The notes beneath the pieces are model-generated. The model was not told the DNA's origin and ran no database searches. It saw only the letters and a list, made by a program, of their open reading frames with translations. Below, in pieces: positions 19,429 to 28,011 of a stretch of DNA of 34,934 nt. Positions within the stretch are counted from its first letter, which is position 1. Each line of letters opens with the position of its first letter. The position numbers were made by a program, and so were the translations under genes. Origin of the DNA: Calothrix anomala FACHB-343 (GTDB lineage Bacteria > Cyanobacteriota > Cyanobacteriia > Cyanobacteriales > Nostocaceae); assembly GCF_014696435.1 (NCBI RefSeq), contig NZ_JACJQG010000002.1, positions 1 through 34,934 of the forward strand. The letters are read 5' to 3'.

Positions 19429-20755
19429 ATTAATTCGTGAACTCCGCACCTTTACTCTTTTTTGGCTCGGACAGTCCCTATCGGAAATTGGTACGCGCTT
19501 AACAGGATTTGGCTTGAGTATCTGGGTTTATCAAAACACTCACGCTGTAGCCCAATTAAGCTTAGTTTTATTTTTTACAACATTACCTGGTGTATTAATT
19601 ACTCCCTTTGTGGGTGCATTAGTAGATAAATGGAATCGCAAATGGACAATTATTTTTAGTGAAATCGGTGCATCTGTGGTTACATTATCACTTGCCTTAC
19701 TGCTACTAACTGATAATTTACAACTCTGGCATACCTATGTAGCTGCATTTTTCACCTCAGTCTGCGGTTCTTTTCAAATGACAGCCAAAGCCGCCGCTTT
19801 ACCGATGATGGTTCCTAGTAAGCAAATGGGAAGAGCCAATGGTTTGATACTTTTTAGTTCCGCAGTAGGACAATTAGCTGCACCAGTTTTAGCAGGTTTG
19901 ATCATTGTTAATTTCCAACTCCAAGGCTTGTTACTGATTGATTTTTGTAGCTATTTTATGGGACTGGTGACATTATTAATCATTGATATTCCTCAACCAG
20001 AACCTAGCGTACTCTCAACTAGAGGATTTATTGCTATTATTAATGACATTATTTACGGCTGGGAAAACATTTCTTCCCGGCTATTTTTAATGATTATCAT
20101 GGCATTCATGAGCATTAATTCTTTTGTTAATGGCATGATTACAGTTTTGATTAATCCCTTGATATTATCCTTTTCTACCGCCACAACATTTGGCAGCGTC
20201 ATGTCAATTGCTGGTTGTGGCATGGCGGCTGGTAGTATGTTTATGAGTATTTGGGGAGGAGGAAAAAAATATCTTTCTTCTCTATTTATATTTGCGGCTT
20301 TAAATGGCTTAGGTTTAATAATTGCTGGGATAAAACCCTCTATTCCAATCATCACCTTGGGGATAACTATATCGTTTTTTACCCTGCCGATTATTCTCAG
20401 TATTAATAATACAATTTGGCAAAATAGCCTGAACCCTAGCGTTCAAGGAAGAGTGTTAGGACTATTCTATACTGTTACAGGTTTAGCAGCCGCTTTTGGT
20501 AATCTCGGTGCTAGTCCACTCACAGACAAAATTTTAGAACCGATGCTAGAACCTGATGGCATTCTTGCTAACAGTATTGGCAAATTAATTGAAACAGGTT
20601 CCGGTAGAGGAATTGGTTTTTTAATGATTATAGCAGGTCTGCTGATGTTAGTAGTATCTATCAGTTTGTACAGTTATTTTGCCTGGAATAAAATTAATGA
20701 AGTGACTAATACAGAAGTAATAATTAATAATCAAGAAATTATCAATGATTTATGA
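19403..20755 (+). CDS. MFS transporter, likely exporter of the peptide product
   Basis: Hydrophobic 450-residue protein with the layout of a 12-helix major facilitator. After a short amphipathic start come [19 protein letters not shown] and, between helices 2 and 3, [11 protein letters not shown], the usual DxxxRR/K-type loop motif. It resembles the MFS_3/EntS group of siderophore and peptide exporters. It overlaps the epimerase gene by 26 bp and shares ATGA with the following hydrolase gene, so it is translated as part of the same operon. The obvious role is export of the peptide or an intermediate across the plasma membrane; this is inferred from context only. Confidence 0.9.
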   Translation: MKYVNQLVELIRELRTFTLFWLGQSLSEIGTRLTGFGLSIWVYQNTHAVAQLSLVLFFTTLPGVLITPFVGALVDKWNRKWTIIFSEIGASVVTLSLALLLLTDNLQLWHTYVAAFFTSVCGSFQMTAKAAALPMMVPSKQMGRANGLILFSSAVGQLAAPVLAGLIIVNFQLQGLLLIDFCSYFMGLVTLLIIDIPQPEPSVLSTRGFIAIINDIIYGWENISSRLFLMIIMAFMSINSFVNGMITVLINPLILSFSTATTFGSVMSIAGCGMAAGSMFMSIWGGGKKYLSSLFIFAALNGLGLIIAGIKPSIPIITLGITISFFTLPIILSINNTIWQNSLNPSVQGRVLGLFYTVTGLAAAFGNLGASPLTDKILEPMLEPDGILANSIGKLIETGSGRGIGFLMIIAGLLMLVVSISLYSYFAWNKINEVTNTEVIINNQEIINDL

Positions 20756-22083
20756 ACATAGACTGTCAGCAAAACATTAAAAAAGCAACTAGAGGAAAGA
20801 TAGAAAAAATTGCATTACAATCAAAGATTTTAGCTGGTCACCGCAAGTTATATCTCTATCTACCCCCCAGTTATACAGATAATTCTACACAGCGTTATCC
20901 TGTCCTTTATATGCACTATGGACAGCACCTGTTTGAACCACAAAAATTAGATAGTGAATCTTGGCGGGTGCATGAAACAATTGAGCAGCTACTGGATGCT
21001 GATTTAATTGATGAAATGATTGTTGTCGGGATTGGGGCTGACCCTGCTACTGTAGTATCTGATTACTGGCACTATGCAGGCTTATATAAAAATCAACCAC
21101 TGACAGGTCATACCTACGAAAGCTTTATTGTCCAAGAGGTGAAGCCGTTTATAGATAGAAATTTTAGAACTTTCAGCGATCGCTCTCACACTGCAATGAT
21201 CGGCTCTTGTTCTGGTGCAACTGTCAGCTATAACATTGCAGAACGCAACCCCGATGTTTTTGGCAAAGTCGGGATGATATCACCTGCTGTTCGTAGCATT
21301 GATACTAATACTTGGTTGTACTCCTGGCCGATGCGTAAACCAGAGTTTATGCTCTGGATTGATGTTGGCGATACTGAGGGGATTTATACCTCTCCTGTGA
21401 GAGAATTTGTTGATCAACTAATTAATCAAGATTGTGAGCCTAATAGTGATATTTTTTACTACCTGGAACCCGATGCAGCTCATCATGAAACCTACTGGTG
21501 TAACCGTCTAAAGAACCCACTACTACTTTTTTTTGGTAAAAAAGGTCAGCCAGTTTCCTTAGAACTACAAGGTGAGAACATTCTAGGGCTAGGAAGCAAA
21601 CCATTAACAGTTAATCCCATTGTGGAGTATGACACCGGCTTTCGATGCACCGCTCTCACTGGTAATTACTATGTTGAGCCACCAGAGATGATTACTGTAG
21701 AACAGGGGAACCGAATGACTGGACTTTCTCTAGGCACGACCAAGGTATTTTTCTCTTCTCAAGGCTTAGAAACATCACGGAGTTACACAGTGGTATCCAG
21801 TCTTGCCGATCAAGTGCAAGTTCACCTACGCGCCCATGTTCCAGAACATACCCCAGAGGTTGAGCAGATATATTTTGGCACATTGCCTTTACAGCGAAGC
21901 AGTGTAAATACTTATGAAGGCAAATATACTTTACCACGAGGTTTCGCCTTAAGAGATGTTTTTAGCTGTGGGATGCGTAACTTTGAGCGACAAAAGGACG
22001 GTTCACCGATACCACTGAGGTTGTTACAAGCACAGGATAATACAGAAATAGAGTATAAAATTGAACGCTGGTCTAAGTTTTAG
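20752..22083 (+). CDS. Enterochelin-esterase-like alpha/beta hydrolase with Cys at the nucleophile position
   Basis: 443 residues. N-terminal alpha/beta-hydrolase domain of the Fes/BesA (esterase D-like) group: LYLPPSYTDN, RYPVLYMHYGQHLF, IVVGIGADP. The nucleophile elbow reads G151-S-C153-S-G155 where this family has GxSxG, so Cys153 sits at the catalytic Ser position (codon TGT at 21208). Candidate partners are Asp207 or Glu209 (VGDTE) and His244 (HHETYW). After about residue 265 come a beta-rich stretch resembling a bacterial Ig-like (BIG2) fold and a C-terminal part (VHLRAHVPEHTPEVEQIYFG ... EYKIERWSKF) resembling a starch-binding CBM20-type sandwich. No signal peptide is evident. The NRPS pair has no thioesterase, so a role in releasing or esterifying the peptide is possible but unproven; a hydrolase acting on the glycosylated product is an alternative. 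Confidence 0.87.
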   Translation: MNIDCQQNIKKATRGKIEKIALQSKILAGHRKLYLYLPPSYTDNSTQRYPVLYMHYGQHLFEPQKLDSESWRVHETIEQLLDADLIDEMIVVGIGADPATVVSDYWHYAGLYKNQPLTGHTYESFIVQEVKPFIDRNFRTFSDRSHTAMIGSCSGATVSYNIAERNPDVFGKVGMISPAVRSIDTNTWLYSWPMRKPEFMLWIDVGDTEGIYTSPVREFVDQLINQDCEPNSDIFYYLEPDAAHHETYWCNRLKNPLLLFFGKKGQPVSLELQGENILGLGSKPLTVNPIVEYDTGFRCTALTGNYYVEPPEMITVEQGNRMTGLSLGTTKVFFSSQGLETSRSYTVVSSLADQVQVHLRAHVPEHTPEVEQIYFGTLPLQRSSVNTYEGKYTLPRGFALRDVFSCGMRNFERQKDGSPIPLRLLQAQDNTEIEYKIERWSKF

Positions 22084-22122
22084 TTGGTAACTTGAAGATT
22101 GTATCAAAGTAGAAAAAATGAT

Positions 22123-23253
22123 ATGGAGCAAATCACCCTTACATCAGAACTGAGGCTGGAAGTTCCTCCTTATTACCAGTGTCACTACCCGTTAGTGGAT
22201 TTGCATTTGTGTCAAAAGACTGGTAAAAGTATGCTCAGTATCGTAGCTAATTCCGAGTTTTGGAGTGTTCCTGTCTTTAGTGTAGAAACGGCTGATTTAG
22301 TGCCGAATCCAGTCATCATTAGTAGGGAGAAGCTATTTAAACAGGAAATGGACTTATTTGAGTTAACGATCGCAAGTGTATCTTCTGTTGAGGAAGGACT
22401 GGCTCAAATCAGCAACCGTATCCAACGTAATGAACCCGTAATTATTTCCGGAACTACCTACGAACTGCCATACAGTCCAGACTTCCACAATCCCAATTAT
22501 CTCCAACCTCGCAATACTTCTGCTTTAGGTGGTAATTTTCAGATTGCGGATCACTATATATCTGTGATTGGAATAGGAGGTGACGAAGTTTTACTTTATG
22601 ACCCCATACCAAACAAATTTTTTGGTACTATTTCCCTGGAATCATTAGCAGAATTTTGGCGCGGTAATATCCAGTTTGAGGTATTTACTAAAGCTAGAGG
22701 CTTTTCCATGCTTGTTAGCTACGGTATAATCAACGTGACATTTGCCGCCAATTATCAAAACGAAAAGCTAGATCGTATAGCAATTAATATCCTGAATCGG
22801 GTCAATAATGCCTTTTTGGAAGGACGGACAAGAACTAGACCCGGTAGGATTTATTTGTCAGGTGTGGCTCTGAGCAATTATATCTATGAAGCTTTTAGTT
22901 CCTACTACTCCACTACAGGAGAAATTCCCCAATCCTTGGGAAAATGTCTCTTTGATATGCGTTGGAGTCGCTATTGTCTTCGGGATTTGCTCGATGATAT
23001 GAATCAACAATTCAATTTTCCTCTCTCAGAAATTGTTGATCAAATGCTAGCGATCATTGATTTATGGGAAGAGGTTTATAGAATATTTCTCACTCTTGTC
23101 CGCAAAAAGTCTGCCGTCAAAGATGAGCAAATTCAGAAATTTATCAATTTTTTGGCTGGGACGATTAAGCGTGAACACGAGTTCCACTGTCAAATCCAGG
23201 ATTGGTTAAGCAAATCCAAAGTGAGGGAAATCTTAAATGCAAGAACGCGCTGA
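22123..23253 (+). CDS. BtrH-like acyltransferase (butirosin biosynthesis protein H N-terminal fold)
   Basis: 376 residues from the ATG at 22123; a TTG at 22099 would add 8 residues and neither has a strong ribosome site. Seen: Cys20 in YYQCHYPLVDLHL, His144 in ADHYISVIGIG, Asp160 in LLYDP, and NEPVIISGTTYELPY. This is the papain/C39-like layout of BtrH, which moves an acyl group from a carrier protein to an amine in butirosin synthesis. The C-terminal half is mostly helical and I recognise nothing in it. The gene overlaps the ACP gene by 17 bp, and that is followed by an AMP-ligase, the expected partners. Inferred role: transfer of an ACP-bound acyl group onto the peptide or its sugar. Family recognition is moderate; the substrate is unknown. 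Confidence 0.68.
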   Translation: MEQITLTSELRLEVPPYYQCHYPLVDLHLCQKTGKSMLSIVANSEFWSVPVFSVETADLVPNPVIISREKLFKQEMDLFELTIASVSSVEEGLAQISNRIQRNEPVIISGTTYELPYSPDFHNPNYLQPRNTSALGGNFQIADHYISVIGIGGDEVLLYDPIPNKFFGTISLESLAEFWRGNIQFEVFTKARGFSMLVSYGIINVTFAANYQNEKLDRIAINILNRVNNAFLEGRTRTRPGRIYLSGVALSNYIYEAFSSYYSTTGEIPQSLGKCLFDMRWSRYCLRDLLDDMNQQFNFPLSEIVDQMLAIIDLWEEVYRIFLTLVRKKSAVKDEQIQKFINFLAGTIKREHEFHCQIQDWLSKSKVREILNARTR

Positions 23254-23572
23254 TCTCAAGGAAGCTGTTCAGGAGATTGTCCTAGCCTGTATTGCAGAAG
23301 TAACTGCACAAGGTTGGGGTCGTATCCAAATTGAAAAAGGTCAGGCTGCTAATATTCTAGCAGGGGGTGGATTTATTGATTCATTGGGACTTACCTCATT
23401 GCTCGTAACGATTGAGCAAGATGTTGAGGTAGAGTTAGGCATCACAATTAATTTAACTAACACAATTACCGAAATTACGCCAAGCAGCACCAATCCATTG
23501 GCTACTGTAGGCACATTAACTAATTATATAGTCAATTGTATTAATAATGCTACTGTCTGCGGGGGTGTCTAA
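23237..23572 (+). CDS. Stand-alone acyl carrier protein
   Basis: 111 residues. The helix-2 segment FIDSLGLTSLLVTIEQDV lines up position for position with E. coli ACP DSLDTVELVMALEEEF, so the phosphopantetheine Ser is that of IDSL. It overlaps the BtrH-like gene by 17 bp and shares the TAATG junction with the AMP-ligase gene, so the three are translationally coupled. It should carry the acid activated by the next gene and present it to the BtrH-like protein. The stretch after residue 80 (Ser/Thr/Asn-rich) is unusual for an ACP. Confidence 0.85.
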   Translation: MQERADLKEAVQEIVLACIAEVTAQGWGRIQIEKGQAANILAGGGFIDSLGLTSLLVTIEQDVEVELGITINLTNTITEITPSSTNPLATVGTLTNYIVNCINNATVCGGV

Positions 23573-24909
23573 TGGCTATCGAATTTCTGCTAGAGAGGTT
23601 TGATCAAAGCAAAGATGCTGAGGCACTGATCTGGCGCGATCGCTCACTGTTGTATGGTGAACTGAGAGAACTAGTCAAATTTTGGCAGGAAAGTTTAGAG
23701 CAACAAATGATACCCAAAGGTGCAGTTGTCGCCTTGGAAGCAGATTTTTCACCCAATGCTGTTGCCTTGTTATTATCGTTACTTCAGCGTAATTGCGTGG
23801 TAGCACTATTAACAGCAGAGATGAAAACAAGTCGAGCTGAGTTGCGCCAAATAGCGGAAGTAGAATGGATCGTCAAAATAGATGCGGAAGATGATGTGAA
23901 GATTGAACAAACGGGAACTCAAGCTACACATCAGCTACTGTGTCAATTGCGCGATCGCCAACATCCAGGATTGATCATTTTCAGCTCCGGTTCTACAGGC
24001 AAAAGCAAAGCAGCCATCCATGATTTTGTCTTGATCCAAGAGAAGTTCCAAACTCTACGACCTGCACAGAGGACACTGCTATTTTTACTATTTGACCATA
24101 TTGGCGGGATCAATACCCTGTTGCATGTTCTGGCCAATGGAGGATGTGCTGTTATCCCGTTGGATCGCTCTCCAGAAACAGTAGCAGCTGCGATCGCCAA
24201 GCATCGAGTACAGCTACTACCTACCTCACCCACCTTTCTCACACTCCTGCTTTTGAGTGGTGTCCATCAGCAATACGATCTGTCTTCCTTAGAAATTGTT
24301 ACCTATGGAACAGAAGTCATGCCACAAAGCGTCCTCAACAGCTTAAACCAGCTTTTTCCCCACATCCGCTTTCATCAAACCTACGGACTCACCGAACTCG
24401 GTATCATGCGCTCAAAATCGCGATCGTCTGATTCTCTCTGGTTCAAGCTAGGCGGAGAAGGATATGAAACCCGCATCGTTAACGGAATGCTGGAAATTAA
24501 GGCCAAAAGTGCCATGCTAGGCTACTTGAACGCTTCAGCACCTTTTACTTTAGATGGTTGGTACATGACTGGAGATGTGGTGGAAGTTGACGGTGAGTGG
24601 CTGAGAATCCTCGGACGTAAATCCGAATTAATTAACGTTGGTGGACAGAAAGTCTATCCAGCAGAGGTGGAGAGTGTTGTACAAGCGATGGAAGGTGTTT
24701 TAGAAGTCTCCGTCAAGGGTGAAGCAAATTCGATTACTGGAAATATAGTTACTGCTAAGATTCGACTGGCTACAGATGAATCCTTGCGGGATTTTCGCAC
24801 CAGACTACGAGCATTTTGTCTAGATAAACTAGAGTCTTACAAAATTCCCTTGCGCGTAACACTGGTGGAAGAAAGACTGCATAGCGATCGCTTCAAAAAA
24901 ACTCGTTAG
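23572..24909 (+). CDS. Acyl-AMP/acyl-ACP ligase (AMP-binding family)
   Basis: Compact adenylating enzyme of 445 residues, shorter than usual (about 500-550). Seen: phosphate-binding loop SSGSTGKSKAA near residue 140, HQTYGLTELG, GWYMTGDVVEVDGEWLRILGRKSELINVGG, and a C-terminal DRFKKTR that takes the place of the usual catalytic-Lys segment GKIxR. It should activate a carboxylic acid with ATP and load it on the ACP encoded immediately before. It is not an NRPS A domain (no NAYGPTE-type pocket), so I give no substrate. Its coupling with the BtrH-like and ACP genes suggests one acyl-transfer unit. Confidence 0.88.
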   Translation: MAIEFLLERFDQSKDAEALIWRDRSLLYGELRELVKFWQESLEQQMIPKGAVVALEADFSPNAVALLLSLLQRNCVVALLTAEMKTSRAELRQIAEVEWIVKIDAEDDVKIEQTGTQATHQLLCQLRDRQHPGLIIFSSGSTGKSKAAIHDFVLIQEKFQTLRPAQRTLLFLLFDHIGGINTLLHVLANGGCAVIPLDRSPETVAAAIAKHRVQLLPTSPTFLTLLLLSGVHQQYDLSSLEIVTYGTEVMPQSVLNSLNQLFPHIRFHQTYGLTELGIMRSKSRSSDSLWFKLGGEGYETRIVNGMLEIKAKSAMLGYLNASAPFTLDGWYMTGDVVEVDGEWLRILGRKSELINVGGQKVYPAEVESVVQAMEGVLEVSVKGEANSITGNIVTAKIRLATDESLRDFRTRLRAFCLDKLESYKIPLRVTLVEERLHSDRFKKTR

Positions 24910-24970
24910 TTTCTACAGACAAATCCAGAATGTCCGCTTTTATTAATTTAGAATTTTCCATTAGTAAAAC

Positions 24971-25222
24971 ATGAAAAAAAATTTTGCCTGGTTGCATAAA
25001 ATTGAGGTATCTAAAGAATCTACTTTCCACTGTGTGGGAAATATATTAGGAACAAGAATCTTCATTAAAGGAATAAATAATCATCTAGAAATCTCCGAAA
25101 ATACAAACATCCTTAATTATGATATTGTGATCAAAGGCAGTGATAATTGTCTAAAGTTTGACAATGATTCTGGAGCAAATGGTAATCATGTATCTTTAAC
25201 AATGTGGAAAGATGAAGATTAA
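24971..25222 (+). CDS. Short beta-helix protein, truncated paralogue of the next gene
   Basis: 83 residues. The stretch IFIKGINNHLEISENTN ... IVIKGSDNCLKF matches IEIKGTNNQVTIGSGTN ... IVIHGNNNKLVIG near the start of the following acyltransferase, so it is a duplicate that retains only the N-terminal coils of a left-handed beta-helix. It lacks the hexapeptide catalytic half. It overlaps the next gene by 11 bp. It may be a decaying copy, or a small protein that pairs with the full-length one. The ribosome site is weak. Confidence 0.6.
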   Translation: MKKNFAWLHKIEVSKESTFHCVGNILGTRIFIKGINNHLEISENTNILNYDIVIKGSDNCLKFDNDSGANGNHVSLTMWKDED

Positions 25223-25829
25223 GAAAAACATGAATAATAGCTTGAGTCAACTTCTGCCTTGGAAACAGAGACAGCATCACTGGTCTCATCAATTGGGCGT
25301 TAATCAACGCATCGAAATTAAAGGAACTAATAACCAAGTGACGATTGGTAGTGGCACAAATGTGTACAACTTACAAATTGTCATTCATGGTAACAACAAT
25401 AAACTTGTAATCGGCAAGAATTGCATTGTTGCTGGCTTTATGGAAATGTTTGGTAATGATAATGAAATTAGCATTGGTAGTGAAACATTGTTTTCAACAA
25501 ATGTGCGTTTAGTGGCACATGGAGGAAAACACATCAGAATTGGTGAGAGATGTCAAATCGCTGATTGCGCTGATATCCGTACAACAGATAGTCATTCCAT
25601 TTTGAATGCGGAGGGTGAACGTATTAATCCTGATGAGAGTATCGAGATTGGCGATCGAGTTTGGCTTACCCGTGAAGTCATGGTATTAAAAGGTGCAATC
25701 ATTGGTTCTGATTCAGTGATTGGGCCTCGTTCCATCATTACCAAACAAATCCCATCTAACTCACTTGCAATAGGAATTCCTGCTAAAGTGGTGCGGACAA
25801 ACATCACCTGGTTATTTGAATCTATATAG
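25212..25829 (+). CDS. Left-handed beta-helix (hexapeptide) acyltransferase, probably sugar O- or N-acetyltransferase
   Basis: 205 residues. N-terminal repeats rich in G-N-N-N turns (IEIKGTNNQ, IVIHGNNNK, MFGNDNEISIG), then hexapeptide coils (IRIGERCQIADCADIRTTDSH, IEIGDRVWLTREVMVLKGAIIGSDSVIGPRSIITKQIPSNSLAIGIPAKVVR) as in WbbJ/CysE-type acetyltransferases. The first ATG at 25212 is very close to GGAAAG; an internal ATG at 25230 is an alternative. It lies between the acyl-ligase unit and glycosyltransferase genes, which suggests acetylation of a sugar. Hassallidins are known with acetylated sugars, which would fit, but this is inference. Confidence 0.85.
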   Translation: MKIKKNMNNSLSQLLPWKQRQHHWSHQLGVNQRIEIKGTNNQVTIGSGTNVYNLQIVIHGNNNKLVIGKNCIVAGFMEMFGNDNEISIGSETLFSTNVRLVAHGGKHIRIGERCQIADCADIRTTDSHSILNAEGERINPDESIEIGDRVWLTREVMVLKGAIIGSDSVIGPRSIITKQIPSNSLAIGIPAKVVRTNITWLFESI

Positions 25830-25854
25830 TGCTGTTCCTGGCTATAAACATAGA

Positions 25855-27492
25855 ATGAACCAACCGCAATTAATAATAAAAACAAATCCGCCAACTTGGT
25901 TAAAAATTTTAGTAATAATCCTGATAGGATTAAGTATTTTCTTTCGCTTTACAAATTTAGGACAAAAAATATATTGCGGTGATGAAAATTGGACATCTGT
26001 AGCAATCTCTGGACACACAGTAGCCGAGTTACAACAGGAAGCTGCTGATAGTAAAGGCACAATTTCTATTACCACATTTAGCAAATATCAACACATCAAT
26101 CCAGAGCGGGGTGTGGCTGATACAGTCAATTACTTAATTACCTCAGACCCCCAACATCCTCCTCTGTATTACGTCTTGGTGAGATTATGGGCGCAAGTAT
26201 TTGGCGATTCGCCTACTGGGGTGAGAAGTTTATCAGGAATTATCAGTATCTTAACATTTCCTAGTATATATTGGCTGTGTTTAGAATTGTTTGATTCGGC
26301 AATTGTGGGATGGGTGGCGATGGCTTTAATGGCTGTTTCTCCCCTGCATCTGTACTTTTCTCAAGAAGCCCGTCAATACAGTTTGTGGATGTTAGAAATT
26401 ATAGTATCTAGTGCAGCTTTATTGCGAGCTATCAGACAAGAAAATCAAAGTAATTGGGCTATTTATAGCCTGACATTAGCCTTGGGTTTATACACTCATT
26501 TATTCACAGTTTTCATAATGATACCTCATGGTATTTATATAATTATTCAGCAACAGTTTCGTTTCCACAAAACCCTAATCAATTATCTTCTAGCGACGAT
26601 TGTTGCTTTTTTAATGTTTTTGCCCTGGCTGAATGTGATTATAAAACATCTTCACACAGCAATATCGTTAACTTCAGGGTATACAATCAAATGGATAGAT
26701 AATCCTTTTGAGCTAATCGCTATTTTTCTAATTCGATTGACCAGGACATTTTTCGATATTAATTTAAGTTTATCTCTAGGATTGTGGAGTAGCTTGGAAC
26801 TGGAAGGTCCTGTAATTTATACTATCTCTGAATTAATATTGAGTTTAATCTTAATCATTTATCTAGTATATTTATTTTTCAATAATTCTCTGAATAAACC
26901 AGTCATACTGGTTTTTTTATTAGGTCTGATTCCTGGTATGTTATTGATTGCATCTGACCTATTTACTGGCGGTATCCGCTCGATTCAAATTCGCTACCAG
27001 TTACCTTTATGTATCAGCCTAGAAATTCTTGTAGCCTATGTTTTAGCTTTCTACATTTTTCAAGAAAAAACTTGGATACATAAAATTAGCCAATTAATGA
27101 TCGTGGTATTATTAATAGGCGGTTTGATTTCTGATGTCAATTTTTTTAAGACTAGTAATTGGTGGATACAATCTAGCAGCACGTTGATTAAAGAAACATC
27201 TGAATTCATTAAAAAATTAGATAAACCTTTATTGGTAACTAATAACAGTCCTATTAATTTAGGAGCAATCTTAGCCTTAAGTAATTATTTACCAAAACTT
27301 CCTTTGTTGCCAAGGGCTGATGATGATATGCGACCCATTAAGCAAGATTACAATCAGATTGTTTTTATGTACAACAATAGTAGTTTATTTCATCAAATAG
27401 CTGAGGATGAGAAATATGATTTAAAAGTAATCAGAGTATTGAATCCACCACCTGGCGGTTTGTGGGAATTTGTGAAAATTGCTCATAAATGA
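25855..27492 (+). CDS. Membrane glycosyltransferase, GT-C fold (GT39/GT83, PMT_2-like)
   Basis: 545 residues from the ATG at 25855; a TTG at 25816 would overlap the previous gene. Many hydrophobic helices across the protein. After the first helix comes GDENWTS (Asp43, Glu44), the conserved acidic pair of GT-C enzymes such as ArnT and PMT, and then SDPQHPPLYYVLVRLWAQVFG, typical of the PMT_2 family. These enzymes move a sugar from a polyprenyl phosphate onto an acceptor on the outer face of the membrane. The two following genes supply the two other parts of such a pathway. Acceptor unknown; the NRPS product is the natural guess. Confidence 0.88.
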   Translation: MNQPQLIIKTNPPTWLKILVIILIGLSIFFRFTNLGQKIYCGDENWTSVAISGHTVAELQQEAADSKGTISITTFSKYQHINPERGVADTVNYLITSDPQHPPLYYVLVRLWAQVFGDSPTGVRSLSGIISILTFPSIYWLCLELFDSAIVGWVAMALMAVSPLHLYFSQEARQYSLWMLEIIVSSAALLRAIRQENQSNWAIYSLTLALGLYTHLFTVFIMIPHGIYIIIQQQFRFHKTLINYLLATIVAFLMFLPWLNVIIKHLHTAISLTSGYTIKWIDNPFELIAIFLIRLTRTFFDINLSLSLGLWSSLELEGPVIYTISELILSLILIIYLVYLFFNNSLNKPVILVFLLGLIPGMLLIASDLFTGGIRSIQIRYQLPLCISLEILVAYVLAFYIFQEKTWIHKISQLMIVVLLIGGLISDVNFFKTSNWWIQSSSTLIKETSEFIKKLDKPLLVTNNSPINLGAILALSNYLPKLPLLPRADDDMRPIKQDYNQIVFMYNNSSLFHQIAEDEKYDLKVIRVLNPPPGGLWEFVKIAHK

Positions 27493-27540
27493 TCAATATA
27501 TTCGATAATGGAGTAATAATGCTAATTAAGAAGAATCAGA

Positions 27541-28011
27541 ATGAATAATTGGGAAATTTATCAACTCATAAATCCACTGAGTTTACATCGTTTATGGGTG
27601 TTGATTAGTCGCCTGATTCGTTTTGCTATCGTGGGGTTTAGTGGCGTATTTGTAGATTTAGGAGGGTTTTATTTTCTGCATGGTTTATTAGGTTTATCTT
27701 TAACTACCAGTGCAATTATTTCCACAGAGTTAGCAATCATCAATAATTTTATTTGGAATGATATGTGGACGTTTGGCGATGTCTCAACGCCAAAAAATTT
27801 AGTTACTCAACAAGTCCAAAAATTTGGCAAATTTAACCTGATTTGTTTAGTGGGTATGCTGGTAAATGTTGCAATTGTAAATTTTTTAGTTAATAAATTT
27901 ACAATGAATGCATATATGGCAAAATTAATAGCAATTATTTGTGTGACCTTCTGGAATTTTGGCATCAATTTGAGGTGGAACTGGCAAATTAAATATACAA
28001 CTGAATCATGA
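27541..28011 (+). CDS. GtrA-family membrane protein, probable flippase for a polyprenyl-linked sugar
   Basis: 156 residues with four hydrophobic segments, and the GtrA hallmarks: RFAIVGFSGVFVDLGGFYFL at the first helix, then INNFIWNDMWTFG, and WNFGINLRWNW near the end. In serotype-converting phages GtrA flips undecaprenyl-P-sugar across the membrane. It overlaps the following GT2 gene by ATGA, so the two are coupled. Confidence 0.9.
   Translation: MNNWEIYQLINPLSLHRLWVLISRLIRFAIVGFSGVFVDLGGFYFLHGLLGLSLTTSAIISTELAIINNFIWNDMWTFGDVSTPKNLVTQQVQKFGKFNLICLVGMLVNVAIVNFLVNKFTMNAYMAKLIAIICVTFWNFGINLRWNWQIKYTTES

Noticed and set aside
20053..20355. 100-codon antisense ORF in the transporter gene
   Set aside because: Reverse shadow of membrane-helix codons; no start context or known domain.
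24144..24431. Small ORF within the AMP-ligase gene
   Set aside because: Out-of-frame shadow of the ligase; its composition is that of a random frame.
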